Origin: Echinococcus granulosus
Taxonomy: Eukaryota > Platyhelminthes > Cestoda > Cyclophyllidea > Taeniidae
DNA length: 64,000 nucleotides
Assembly (NCBI RefSeq): GCF_000524195.1
Contig: NW_020170383.1
Span: 2,270,191 to 2,334,190 of the forward strand
Reading direction: 5' to 3'
In this document: positions 13,101-31,380 of the stretch, piece after piece
Layout: the number at the start of each line of letters is the position of its first letter
How positions within the stretch are numbered: the first letter of the stretch is position 1
Position numbers and translations under genes: made by a program
Notes under the pieces: model-generated
What the model saw: the letters and a program-made list of their open reading frames with translations, nothing else
What the model was told of the DNA's origin: nothing
Databases searched by the model: none

Positions 13101-16100
13101 ACTGATTCACATCCAAAGATAATTGAGGGTCAGTTGAAGTGTGCGTACTTTATGAATTCACATTTATTGTAGGCGTAAAAATAGGTCCACAGCGTTGGTA
13201 GAAGTTTTAAAATTAGGGGATCAAAATGCTCACTTCCTACTATAATTCATATTTTTTTCAAGAAAAAATGACACGAAATATGCGTCGTTTTAGGAGATGA
13301 GAAATATAGCTTACAGTAGCCTAGTGTGATAAATCAAAGAGATTACAACTTATAAGGCGAAACAAATATGCATTATCGTGCCGTAACATACCAAGCATTT
13401 ATCTCCAAATTAATCTTTTTTAATGTAAATAATAGTGTAGAACTGGTTATTGTTACCATGATTAATCAAAAGACACCTTTAATTCTGCCTACATTGATGC
13501 ATTCGAAAGTTTTCCAACTCGGCTGTTTAAAGGAATTTTGAGTTCGTCACCGGTTTGTTTCATAGAATGGTAGCATTCTGTTATAGAGTGGAAGTCCATG
13601 AAGATGTTTACTACATACATTTACACGAAATCAAGAGCCCCCGTAAAATATGCAAATTTATCGGCGTTGCATGATGGGACGGTGGCACATTCATGTGATC
13701 CGGGCACCAAATTAATTTGGCGCTGCTTGACATTGAATTCCACCTTCGCAAAAGTTCACAATGTTTCAAGTATATGATGTAAGCTCAAGATTAATGTAGT
13801 AAAATTTTAGAAGCCTGATTAAAGAAAAAATCAGGGGATCCTAGAAATTTACTGGTCCAAGCACTGCCACCGCCACAAACACACATGATTTAGTCTGTGA
13901 TACCAAGATGATCGTGAATGACATGAACTTTAACCAATTAGCTTTCAATGCATAGTGAGATATAAATAAAACCCTTGAAATTATCAAAAGTTTAACTCTC
14001 GTCCCCATAGGCCCATAACTTCACTGCCTATGTTGGCTGTGAAATATGCATATGGACTTTTATATGTGACATCTCAACAGAGGCAGTCATACAAGCAATC
14101 TATAAATTGAAGCCGAAATGAAATGCTTGGTTGTCAAATAAGGGATAAAAGAGGGCAAGTTCACATTTTAGAGAAGCCTGCTGAAAATAGAATCTCGAGA
14201 AATTACGAGTTAAAAAATGAAAAATAACAAAAAGCTGTTGAAAATGGACCAGAGGATGGTGTTTTTACAGGGTTCACTCCCACCACATAACAATTAAAAT
14301 GTTGGAGCAAGGTAGCTCATTTCGAACCTGAAATAAATTATCAGTACAGAAGCAGGTGTATATTTTCTTCATGAATTGCTCATTAGGCTCCTAATTGCCT
14401 CTAAATAAACCTCTATTCTCTACTTGGTTGTTTTTATGCATTCTATCATCGATTATTCCGTAAAGTCATCAACTTTTGAGTCAGCCTGCTGGAAATAAGT
14501 GGAAGCAGAAGAGCCCAAGTGAATGCTCCATTAACATCAATGTGATGTATTGGCAAATCAGTATGTATAATCCTTGATCAATGCTCTGAAGGAAATGGTT
14601 CAAATTTCTCGCAGTAAATAGACTAAGGTTTTGATGAATTAAAAAGTATTCAAGTAGGTAGATAGACAGAGATGTGGGACTTACATCAAAGGGCGGTGTG
14701 CGTGAGGCGAGTTCACTGTTGGCCTGATCGTGGGTACTAGTTCCTAAGCCGTTGTGCCTCGAGTCGCTGTTTGAGACAGTCGGATGAGTTGATGCCGCCG
14801 TGCCTTCGGCCTGATGGTCATCGGTAGCCGACTTTGGTGGAGGGTTGAGCGGCTGAGTGTAGGCATTATCATCTGCTGTGCTGCCGTTTGAAGGGGCCTG
14901 GTGTCCAGGGGGCTAAAAGTACGTTGTGATTAGCAGATATGAAATTGGGGTACGCGATGGCATCAGAAACCATGTAGAAAGCGGACTACCTTAATGATCT
15001 TGACTCAAGTCTATTAACAGTGCAAGCAGTCTGAACTGAACGCTTTAAAATTTCAGCAACGTATGAGATTTTAAGCAATGAAATGCGTCCGTTATTGCAT
15101 TATTGTGTCTTTTTCGGAGTGTTTCCCGTAAATTACATTGCAATCAAAAGAACGCTTTTACTGGTATCTGAAGCATTACCACGGCACAGATACCAAACGA
15201 TTTATGCCTTTTCACAAACTGATGTAATATTGACTGTTTTCATCCGTTGGAAATAATTAAACCGATACACCTTAAAATACTGGACTTTAGAACTGCTGTG
15301 CTGCACCACTCTGAATATTAGTTGTAAATAAGGCGCGAATTTTTAAATACTTTTAAAATTTCAATCGCTAGCTTCTTTTTCATGATGCCTATTCCAATAT
15401 TCTTACATGAAATTGCTGAATGGTACCCGTTATTATTTCCTTGAAATTAATAACTGTCAACCAAAATGCCAAAATAAGTTAATAATACTAAAAAAATTGG
15501 TGATATATTAGTCGGCAGGTACTTAGAGTAGCGGTATTCTTCACTTCAGTTACGGATAAGAATGGCATTAATCTTCAGGATGCTAATTTGAGTGCCGTAA
15601 CAGTCAACGATCAATTAATTGAAAAGAGTAAAGGTGTTAACTTACGGAGCTTGGAGAAAGTGGAGATACCCTACAAAGAGTAACGGTGGAGTCAAGCGTA
15701 CATATGCCCGTACTTTACCTCAATGAATAAACTAAGAATACCTGGGGTATTTGGATGATGCAGGGTTAGACTCTCTTGCGAATTTCATTTGATTCAGTAT
15801 TTTTCTTGTCTCCTGTAAAACAAGGAAGACGACTCAAAAGCACTTTGATTTGTAAACTGTAATGAGTACGTGGAAATTGAAAAAGGAACTGGTGATTCGC
15901 ATATCTTGAGACAAAACTTTCCTCAATCTTGTCTAAATGCCACTGATTGTGTCTTTCTACGTGCTTAGACTGAAAAAGGGGACGAATGACGTGACAAATT
16001 AGTAAGATTACACGTATTCAGAAAACTTTTTTTTAGGTTATTGTAAGCAATGACTTATACTTATGAGCACTTAAAAAAATTAGTTAAACCCATTAATATC

Positions 16101-18129
16101 GGATTTTACTGCACATTATTGATGATATGTGTTTTATTACTTACACACAGTAATTTTGCTAATTTACAGCGCCTTTTTTCTAAATATTCGATGCATTAGT
16201 AAAGGCTCCGATTGTACTAAAAGCATGTCTGCTAAACTTAGAAGGTAAAACCCTATTCTCACCGAGAGTGTACTGTTCAGGTACTCGCATTTACTGGTGA
16301 AGTATTTCAGCATGTACTTGTAAAGTTCTTCATCATTCCTAAAAGGAGATATACTTCATTAGCTTGCCTTTGTGAATAAAGATACACGATGAGATCGGTT
16401 CTCCTATGATTATACAATCCTTTATCATGTTTAAAATCTACTGCCAAAAATTATGAAAAGGTTTATGGTTTGCTGTGCTTTAAAAGCAAGCATTTTTAAG
16501 GTTAGAGCTAGGGGTTATATTTAAATCCAAGAGGAATTAATGTGTTTTAACCATAAAATGCATATCAACATAGCAAAATATCATACCTACGTCCACAAAA
16601 AACCCACATAAGGTACCGAAAATCAGAGCATTACCGATTTCCAAATCATTTAATTTGACTGTGTTTTTCGTAATTCATAATACTGGTTGTGATTTACAGA
16701 CAGCTAGCATTCACTTTAAAGAAATTTCAGATTCGATAGTAAACAAAACTGACATAAGATATTGTTAACGCTTTTGTTAAAATATGAACATACTTAGCAA
16801 GCATCTGAGGAATGCATTGGTCAAGTTCTTTAACAAAGTCGCTAAGTTTCCGGCGCGAATCCTCCATTACCCGTTTCTCCTGATCATAAATAAGGGCGTG
16901 CATTTATTTAAGGAACCTTGTTATGTGCCGTGGGTTTTTAATAATCAAAAATGATCATTTTGCATCATGAACTAAGTCGTATAATTTAAAATAAGGTGAC
17001 TCGATCCGCATAGTAAACTCCCCTGTCATATAATGCTGTATGACATTTCTTCTACTATGCATTATCACATGGATATTATAGAGGATTTACAATACCATGA
17101 CTACACTGCTTAGGCCTAGGTTTTGCAGTTTTTACGCAATACAGGTAGCATACGATGACTTGTGAAGCGAAACTATGCTACTAAAATTCACAGATGGCAG
17201 CTGGGAATCTTGTATATCTTAGGCTTCTTCAGGAAAATAAAAATGAGGAGAAATTGAGAGGATGATAACAGAGGCCCCGATCTTTTGGGTCATTCTTGTG
17301 GGACATCATAAAATGACAAACAAGTTGGACTTTTGCAAAAGTACGCTGCAGTCACTTTATAGAATTAAGTATTTAAAATTTCTAGGGTACACCAGTACAG
17401 TGATTTACGCTCACAGAATATCCAAAGGGTGGCATTTAATAAGTCCGTCAAATCAATCAGCATTCAAACTAAAGTAAAAACAGGACTGACCTGCTCCTTT
17501 TCCTGATCATTTGCCTTCTCGTGCATATTCTTGTTTGCAAGATAATTTCTTTTAAGCACCTCTGCGTCTTTGATTCTTTTCTGATACAGGGGGAGAGTTA
17601 GTTAATAAAAGGTTTTGCTGACCGAGGCCTCTTCTAACCTGCTCTTTACTTCTTTAAGTTCTTTTTCAAGATCACAAGTACTGGAATCGGGAAAAAACGT
17701 TAGAGATCTCTGAAAGCTAATATTATTTTTAAACATTAGTACCTCAATATTGTCTCGAGTCTCCTCCTTTGAGCTAAAAGAATGTAGCAGAGCGCTTTCA
17801 AATTCTACAGTTGGTTTTTCAACTTCTACAAGTAAAACGTTTGATTGATAGCAAACCCTGAGCGTGAGTCAGATACTTTTTCCATTGCCCAGCAAGTTCC
17901 CGCACAAGTGACTAAAAGCAAATTATTCATAATTGTTAGTCACCTTTTGTTTCTTTACGTGGACTTTGAATTGCTCAAGAGAATGGATTTCTGATTCGTT
18001 TGTGGGAGTGCGAGATAGTCCCAGCTGGTAAAACAGGATTTTATTCTCTCAAACCAAGCTTACCTTTTGCTCTGTTTTGACAAAGGTTGCTCTCACTTTC
18101 CGGCTAAGCCTATTCTTTACACTGCTCAT
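10195..18129 (-). CDS. BAR-SH3 adaptor protein, amphiphysin/endophilin class
   Basis: Such proteins bind and curve membranes through the BAR domain and recruit dynamin-type partners through SH3, mainly in endocytosis. Thirteen minus-strand exons join without a frame break into 376 residues: 18129-18064, 18024-17944, 17911-17857, 17825-17743, 17709-17623, 17580-17491, 16879-16794, 16338-16263, 15812-15742, 15670-15646, 14912-14685, 12861-12760, 10275-10195. The N-terminus (KNRLSRKVRATFVKTEQKLG, then LEQFKVHVKKQK) resembles the amphiphysin N-BAR start. A charged helical region follows to about residue 225, then a polar linker rich in S, T and P (about 230-313), then SH3 (about 314-376). The SH3 shows AFAYTSEEQDELDFKVDE, ITVLPWENSEDE, EPGWLYGKHHG and GLFPANYV at the very end. 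The SH3 is clear; the BAR assignment rests on the N-terminus, length and helicity. Whether it is amphiphysin/BIN or endophilin cannot be settled by eye. Confidence 0.85.
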
Positions 18130-20204
18130 AGTAAAATTCCTATTTAATAAAAAACAAGTCTGAAATGTTTACGATGTCCTGAGTGAATTCGAAAAAAGCG
18201 AAACTGTCAGAAGACTGACATTGTATTTACCCAATCGTGTGCAGTGCAGTTTCATCTGTAGCATTATAGTGCTTTAAATAAGCATTGCTAGCGATTACCC
18301 TACAACGCTAAGTTGAATTTTACTTACGAATTAATCTAATTTTACACCTATTGTAACATATAAAGTTGAAAAATGGTCTATGGGGCATCGTACCAAGAAT
18401 CACTACATTCTGTGGCAAAATTACTATTTTACAAACTCTGCATGTGCGTCACATCAAAAACTTAACCAGTTTAGTATCTTACGCCGTACAAATATTACTG
18501 TATTAATAACTAAGTGGCGCGCAGCAACGTCAAAATTTAAAATTAAAAGTTTGTGGGAAATTGTGTGTTGATGCTACACAGTCAAAACCCAAACAAGCAA
18601 GAAAAATTTTAGGATGTGCAAAGCAAAAGATGCGGAAACTGCAGAATATGGACTTCACTTATGACTCTTCCGAACAAAACTTTTATCCCATGTATTTAAA
18701 CACAAAGTTAAAGAAAATGCTTATTTTCTAAAGAATGAAGTGGGGCATGAAACAATGTTTATTTCACTTTGATGATGACCACTGAAATGCAGAAAACACA
18801 ACGGACTCAAAAGGGACCTAATATTACCTCGATCCCCTCTGAATTTTACATGGTTTTAATAATTTAGTTATAAAGAAACATTTAATTATGTACGTGGAAT
18901 AATACTGGTTAAGTTTACGGTGAATGACTTACTGCGCACAGTGTCAGATTTAAAAGTCTGGCTTTAATAAAATTGATATAAACCAAAAGGAAATGAGAAT
19001 GGGCTTATGTAAATTTGATTAAGATGACCAAAAAAACTGCTACTTGAATTGAATTAACTTGAAGTGAAATTTTACAATACTTAGGCAACGGATGCTCTTA
19101 AAAAAGACAATAATTACTTGTGTTACGGTGCAGGCCGATTAATTCGAAAAATTTTGAAAGTCTGTTTTGGCTGCAAGTAAATTTCAATTTGGGGTTAGAT
19201 TTACCCTATGTAATGCAAGCAATTCAAGGCAGTCAGTTGTGTTTCCCGTCCGTGTTGAAACCTGGGAAAATCGACCAGAAATACAAATTGTCGAGGATAT
19301 AGCGGATAGTCTGTAAAGAAGACCGAGGATGCAACAAAAATCTTACAACAGATTGGAACTTCTATTTGCATCCAGGATTAAGCGTTTCCTCTGAATGACC
19401 GTATTTTATAGGACGTTGCTGCTAACCAACCGAATAGGAGTACTTAAATATCCATTGGAGTCCTCCACTTTCATATTTCTTGCTGTTCTCCTCTTACATT
19501 GAACAAGATCAACCCATCATGCCAAATTTCAGCAGTCAACTTCACCAATATTGAAACATTACATTGGTTGGAGTTCAGGCAAAAATTTTGTCAATTCCCG
19601 AGTATAATTTTCATTTTTAAGGCGGAATGTTTTTTGGTCCTTTTTTAAGTTATCAACGAGAGGGCAATGCCTTAATTAATAAGGATGTGGATATTTTGCA
19701 CGAAGCTTCCGCTTAAACGGGTTTCCCGCTTCGAATGATTTAATAATGATCTGGTCATCAATGAATGGAAAATTCCGGTCTTCTGGCTTAGTGACATGTC
19801 AACATGAGGTTTACTTTCGCAATCCTTAGTGGATTATGTAGCAACTTCTCAAAGGTATTGTAAATTTGTTATTTATCTTTCGAGCCTTTGTCATAATGTC
19901 TGAATATTTTGCCTACTTATGACATCAAGGATTGAATCCATTTTGTAGTAAAACAGCCTATTTTGAAGTCGAACTTAATTGCACAAGCTTGCTGCTTGGC
20001 GCTATCTGGGTTGGTAGTTGGCTACGTCTTCTGGCTGTTTATTGACACTCTTTTGTTTACTCCACTTTTCTGTGAATGATATCCCATGCTTGCTGGACGA
20101 GGTTGTGTATTATGTAAAAAGCATACAACCCTGTATTCTGTTAAATAAGTTGGATGTTAGGCAATTATTACTAAAACTTTTTTATCATTTAGGTGGGAAG
20201 TCGC
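18130..20204. other. Shared upstream region of the divergent BAR-SH3 and TRIT1 genes
   Basis: This is about 2 kb of AT-rich DNA between two genes transcribed away from each other, so both promoters should lie here. No coding signal is convincing. A pyrimidine tract ending in 'catttag' at 20184-20192, just before the TRIT1 start, could be a cis or trans-splice acceptor in the 5' leader. Confidence 0.45.
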
Positions 20205-25180
<4,976 letters not shown>

Positions 25181-25192
25181 ATGTGTTTTTTT

Positions 25193-25198
25193 AATAAA
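25193..25198 (+). terminator. Poly(A) signal AATAAA of TRIT1
   Basis: A canonical AATAAA begins 13 nt after the TRIT1 stop codon, which implies a very short 3' UTR. Confidence 0.6.
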
Positions 25199-25722
25199 TC
25201 AGCTTATTTATTACCGCATTCCTCTTCCCATAAAGTGTAGCAGTTTAGGTCTGTGACGGTAGATATTTGATACTGAATAGAAACAGAGCTTCTGTTAATT
25301 CGATTTGGCAGTGTTTTCCTCACTCGACGTTTTAAGGAGCATGATTTCATGATGAAATTGTTTTAATGTCTCCTTGTCAACTTTGCTTTGTGCTTGAACA
25401 ATCAAAGCTCATACAGAAGTGAACATCCGTGTTTCTCATCTTGCAACAGGAGTGAGATGGAGGGATGATTTTGGAAATATTTTTTCAAACCGTGCAAAGA
25501 GTGCTCTATCTTATTAAAGCCAATATTCTCAGTGATACTCCTTACTCAAATCTATCGGGAAACCCACGCTCCACTGATTAACTTCACTACAGGCATCAAT
25601 TCATCGTTCGCAGATCTGAAACGTTTTCTGGCAATCTCAGTTGCCTCAGTCTAAAAGTTCAACGACTGATAGAGCCAGTACGCCCCACGCATGCCTCTGC
25701 TTTTTAATTTCACCGCTTTAGG

Positions 25723-25964
25723 ATCCTAGTGACATCATTTGGCGGGCTCCTCTTCCCGGCGCTGTGCCACTTCCTGGGACGGTGGCCATTCTCCCTTTCC
25801 TGTTTGCAGTCCTCTGTCATTATCAGCGGTTCCACAAAGCGAAGCATCAGATAATCCTCCTCTCTCTTTTTTGGTCCCGTGTTTCCCCGCATGTTTCTCA
25901 TGCGTTCGTTTTGAAAGGAGAAAGTTTGACAAACCGAAGTTTAATACGTGTTTACCCGGGCTGA
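25723..25964 (+). other. Possible exon with a membrane segment, unassigned
   Basis: After a possible acceptor ('cgctttag') one + frame stays open to a stop at 25964. It reads IIWRAPLPGAVPLPG, then a hydrophobic stretch (TVAILPFLFAVLCHY), then basic residues QRFHKAKH. It is GC-richer than its surroundings. No partner exon was found, the opposite strand is also open here, and no family is recognised. A chance frame is quite possible. Confidence 0.18.
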
Positions 25965-28900
25965 ATGTGGACTTGGCCAAACGTTTTGTTGAGATCTCCA
26001 GGCCAATTTGTTTGTCAAAGCAATGGTGTATTTGGTAAATCAAACAAAACATTATCGGCGTTGGATGTGGTATCTATAACGCGAAGTTGTTGCAGTCAGC
26101 ATTTAGTACGTTAAGACTTCATATCGGTGTTATTTTTTTGGTTTTGATAACTAGCCACGAAACTTAGTTGTTGGCTATTTTTGCGTATCACTTCCAATTA
26201 CCATATTTTGGAATTATTGCTCTTGTTAACTTCAACTAGAATTGAGGAGCTTTGTGGTAATATCTTCTACCACAGCACTACAGGTACACAGTTCCGTGCA
26301 ACTGCATTAAATCTCATCTATTTTTGATGTGCTTCTCGTCCAAGTTGATAGTCATTTATCGCCGTCGGGGAGTAGCGCAGATGGTGCACCCTTTTAACGT
26401 CAATCCTTCCAGAATAGATCGCTTTTAGCCCAATGTTCTTGTTCCCTGACAATGGTTCCTCTCTATCACATGCGAAATCGGTTTGATTGATTCCGCTTTT
26501 CTTCATTACGCCTTGTTTTTTAATGCGACAAAACCAATTTTAATGTTCATATTGGCGTTATCAAGTGCCACTTTGCAGCGCTCATCTTTGGTTTCCAAAC
26601 TTAGGGTAGATTAAACGTGATACGACATCTCTTTATGCTCGAAATAGCCATTTTTGAAAGTTCCTGTTGGCCCACTCACTCCGAAAGATTTTGATAACAT
26701 GGCAGCAATTTTATTCTTGTGCGTTTAGATTCGAATTCATCCCGCTGCTGCACCTCTAAGTTTGTGGTCATGATCATGAGGTGCCCTAAGCTGGTATATG
26801 TACTTGGTCTAAGTGGATCAGATGCTTTGCTAATTTTTCTTTCACTTTTGGAATGCTGGTTCGAATTGGTGCTTTTTGAGCATCTTTTTTCTCAAGCAAT
26901 TGTCAAATTAGGTTCGGAATCCCTGTAATGAAGATAAGGTTTTAATAGAATTAGAAAAAAAAAAGACAATTTTCATTTTTCTTAATGCTCCTTCCTGATT
27001 ATCATAGCCCATCAATCAGCTGTTTTCATGTAGCGCACCCGCTAGTATTTCAACTGTTAACTCTACTTTAGTCAAAATATTCTTAATTTTGCCAGTTTTA
27101 AAGAGAATATCAGGTTACTGTATGATGTACAAATAAGTTGAACTGATCTACAAAATGTTAACTTTTTCTCCACAATTGCCAAATTCGGATGGCACTATAG
27201 GAAGCTATCACTTTTAATATGCATCACGCTTTTTGAAAGGTGATTTACAGCTTTCTGTAGCCTAGCATTTCAATGCAATTATTAAAATAGGTTTTCATTA
27301 ACTATTTCAAAGGATCCCCTGATTATAGTATCAAATTACTTATGCCTACTTTCTTTTCAAAATCAAACTTGTTTCTGTTTGTTTTTTTCCTTGTCATGCT
27401 CCACCCGGCTCTTTCATATGTACCATTTCCAGACTATCCTGTGTGGGCATTCTTGGGCTGGTTTCCTACAGGCAGACACGCCCAACACCTGTGGTATACC
27501 GATGCTCCTTCCCAGGTCCTACCCTCTATCCCATTAAAAGCAGTTCAAAATTAAGCAAAAGGCGAGCATTATCTGGGCTGAAGGCCAAGACTTGACTTGT
27601 GATGTAGGGAATAGGGATAATGTCCCTCATAAAGATCTCAAGAAAAAAACGTTCTGGGAATGGGTTCTTCTGAAAAATTAGCTGGGTAGGAGCGGATATG
27701 CTCTTTTGGTTTGTGTTCAAATGGGTCACTTAGGTTCGGAACTAGGTACTTTCACTATGAAACGGCGATCTGTATCGCTTTCGGTATTGCTGTTGATACG
27801 CCATTGAATAAAGCTGCATGAGAATTTTAATTTATCACCCCTGATAGCTGCATCTCACCCGCGAAATTAATGCTTATACCTTGGAATCTTTGGATCTCGC
27901 GGCCGCTTTGGGAAATTGAACTGATTTCAATGTGAAGGCCAGTGGTGTTACTTTTGCTCGCATTTACAGTGAACTAAATCATTCCTCTGCGCAAAATTGT
28001 TTCCTTATTTCGATACAAATCACAGCTACGGTCTTCATTCACCCTTTTTCCTTGCCTTCCAGGTAACATTTTTGTCGATATTTTCAAGGAATGAAAGAGC
28101 ATTTAATTTTGTCTTTGTATCTACTTAGTAAATGGCATCATATTTTAGTTAATCTTCTTTTCTTTTAAGAGCGGAGCCTGAATATATGTGTTATAGCGGA
28201 ATGGATAGTGAAATTCCAGTTCAAATTTACGCGAAATGTGCTTGCATAATTTAGGATAGAACCTTTTGGATATGAATGGAATACTGCCAAAAAATGTGAC
28301 ATTAAAGCGAGGGAGAAATAGATCCGAGGGAAAATTCGCGTTAGCTTTTCTCTTCTGCGCCGTCTAATGTCATTTAAGCTTTTCACGTTTAATAGAGTAC
28401 GGTTAGGTCGTAAATTCAATATTGTTGGGCACTAATCAACTTTATCACTCCTGCGCCGCTACTTTTAATGCTCTCTAATGTTTTCACCATAGTGGTCTGC
28501 CTAAGAGGTTCGAGTCGAGTTGTTCTGCTGTTCGTATAGTGGGCTATGCCGGAGCTATCAGAATAGGATCTAAACCTATTGGGAAGTGTTACATGATTGC
28601 ATATGGGCACCTAAGGCGCTAAAAAACATCAGTCGACTGATTTCTACAAATTAAGCTTGGGACTTACACGTTATCACAAATATCTTTATTCAAAACCGAT
28701 GTATATTATGTCTTAGGGAAGATAATTAGTGACGAGAAAACAAACAAATCCACATAAAATCGTTATCCAATGTAGCTGGAAGACGTGGTAGAACATTAAC
28801 GTATTTGTTGTGTCCAGAGTAGGGGTAAATCAGGATGTGGATTATGTTCTAATAACAAGTAGTTCCGAGCATTGAAAAACTGCGCAATTTTCGTCCTACT

Positions 28901-31110
28901 TTAAGTTTTTATGAAGTACACTGAGTAAGAAACCATGTGTCTACTATTTCTTTATTTATATAATGTATTTTGTTCGAAGATGTTGAAGTTTTCTCTCATA
29001 GTGCTAGAATCTGCTGATAAAAATCGTGATTTCTAATTTGGATTAAAATCAAAATTAGGTAATCTCAGTTGAAAAGATTAGAATTCAGCAAACCTACTTT
29101 GATCAGGAAAAATATTTTTATGCTTTAAGCCGAGGATTTTATATTATAATTCTAAAATAACCCACTTTTTCTGTTCATTTGCACTCAAGACCTAGTGTTC
29201 CTATCCGTAATGACAGTTTTTATTAATCTGGTAGCTATTTGTAGGTTATTACCTTACTGTCGATGCTTCACAAAAGAGCTACCGTATTCTTATTTCTAGC
29301 ACGCTGAAGTTCATGTGGATTTTGATAATGGGCACACTGGTTGGTGGTTATACTGCGGCTTCCCACCCACCCGTTGTCCTCTCTTCCCGCACCCTATGCA
29401 AACAAGCCGAAGTCTTGTATTACTAGCTTATCCATTGTCAATATTGCCGTTATTAGATTATCACTTCATCTGCTTCTAGTTTACTTCATTAAATTTAATC
29501 GAATATTGAGTAGAAATTTGTTTATCCGCCTACTTTTAGCACCAGCCTATATACTACCGCTCTCAAACATCATGATTGACTTCGAACAAATTATTCCTGT
29601 TTTTAAAGGCCAAACTAAAGCACTTGTCTTGACCTCTACTAGTTCCAGTGAGCTTTCACCACGACTAAGTAACCATTTCAGGAGCCATACACTTGGACCA
29701 TGTTCTTCCGCTTGGAAGTCTTCCCAACTGCTTCCGTATGTGAGTGAACGCTTATTTAGGGTGTTAAAATAGGTAACTTCATTATTTCCCAAATCCCCGC
29801 AGTGTTTGCCAATAATGAATTCTTCCAAAACGGCAGACTTGTCAACGTGCAAGATAAGTAAACATTTATTGTTGGACAGTAAACATCAATAGGTTTTTTA
29901 GGGTGTGATTTCTGAAAATTCCATATTTATCTTTCTCGTGTCCCCGAATAAGTTTTCAGCGTTTTAATTTATAATTATAAGTCATTTATTGTCATAAAAG
30001 TGGACTTGTGGCGGACTAGCCCTCCTTTTTCCTTTATATATATTTATTTTGAATGCATTTTCTGCAATTTGTACTGTTAGATGTTAGTCCAGTGGATACT
30101 TACTTTAAAGCGATCCCCGAATTTTTCTGAATGAGACGACTTTTACTTTCCAGTATCTGACTTATATGTTCAAGATCGGTACTACTTAATGATTAGGTAC
30201 CTTTAACTATTTTGAACAGTTTCTCAAGTTGTTATAGAAGTCGAAAGCACTTTTTTAAAACCCGGTGATGGTTGGCGGTTATTTGGACATTAATGGTCAA
30301 CAAATGCCTATCCGGCGAGGAGAGACATGGGTGTTGATCCCACGCACGAAGGTACACATTAGAACATGGCTAATTTGAGGATGGGAACTGTTCTCCCTTA
30401 ATGATTTTTTCGGTGTTAATAAACTTGTCTACGGTTCAGATAGAACATTATCTGCTTTCAAATAGCACTCTACTACGTTTATGCATTTATTCTATTAGTT
30501 CAACTCTAGCACAATTGAACCACTCTACGCCAAGCTATTTCATTTTACCATCGGTGCTGAAATGCTGACTCCCTGAATACTCTTTTCAGGTTCTGGAAAA
30601 GCAAAAGATGTGGTAGCATTTCTTTGCCAAGTTGTGATATCCACATAGTACGGTGATCCAAACGATCACCCTCACCTTGTCAAAGAGGTATACCTTTTTG
30701 TTAACCTTTTCGTTAATCTTCTCTTAAAAGCCTAAAATACCTAAGTTCTTGGCACTGATAATTCCAGAAAAGTTCATGCAAACCTATTTCCTATTTAAAA
30801 ACCCTTTTTAATGGTGAAGTTCAGTGCTCTCACTCACAAATCATTCCCAAATGTCTGTAAAGGAAATTGTAGAGCACTATCTTTATGCGGCTTTGATTAC
30901 ATTGAACCTTGTGCCTAAGTGTTCCAACTGAGTAGCCTGAAATTTTTAAGATCAACAATCACTGATGTTTCAACAAGGTAACAATTTCGTTTTAAGGCTC
31001 TAATGCAAATAAATTGGCTTTGGATTATAGAGTTTTCTGATGCTGAATGAAGGCCTCAACCATGTGCTTATATGTGTACCTATTGAAAGCACCGAATCAA
31101 ATTATTTACA

Positions 31111-31380
31111 GTTCGGCCGTTGTTAAAGCAAAGGCTTCCGCAAAGTCATAATGCGGGACGCTCACGGTGGCAACAAGTAACATCATCATCAAAGCTTGCA
31201 GGTTTTATGGCCGCCTGCCAAGACATTACCTTCCCACCTCTACCGTTCGTCCGGCCGTTCACCTTTATGCCCCTCCCACATTCTCCTGCCCTCACTGCAC
31301 CCTCAACCTCAGTGGAGGTAAAAAGTATGACCAGTCAGGAAGGCGGTGACTCACCCACTTGTCCTTTATGTGTGTTGTGA
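31111..31380 (+). other. GC-rich possible exon, two competing readings
   Basis: This island is clearly GC-richer than the flanks and begins after 'tttacag'. One frame is open from 31111 to the stop at 31380 and ends in TCPLCVL. Another, entered through 'gcttgcag' at 31201, reads RFYGRLPRHYLPTST and PTFSCPHCTLNLSG, and then meets a possible donor GTAAAA at 31317. The CPHC pair could belong to a zinc site. Neither reading can be joined to neighbouring exons with confidence, and no family is recognised. Confidence 0.28.

Noticed and set aside
26365..26425. tRNA-like start 'ggggagtagcgcagatggt'
   Set aside because: There is no T-arm at the right distance, no matching 3' acceptor strand and no anticodon stem.
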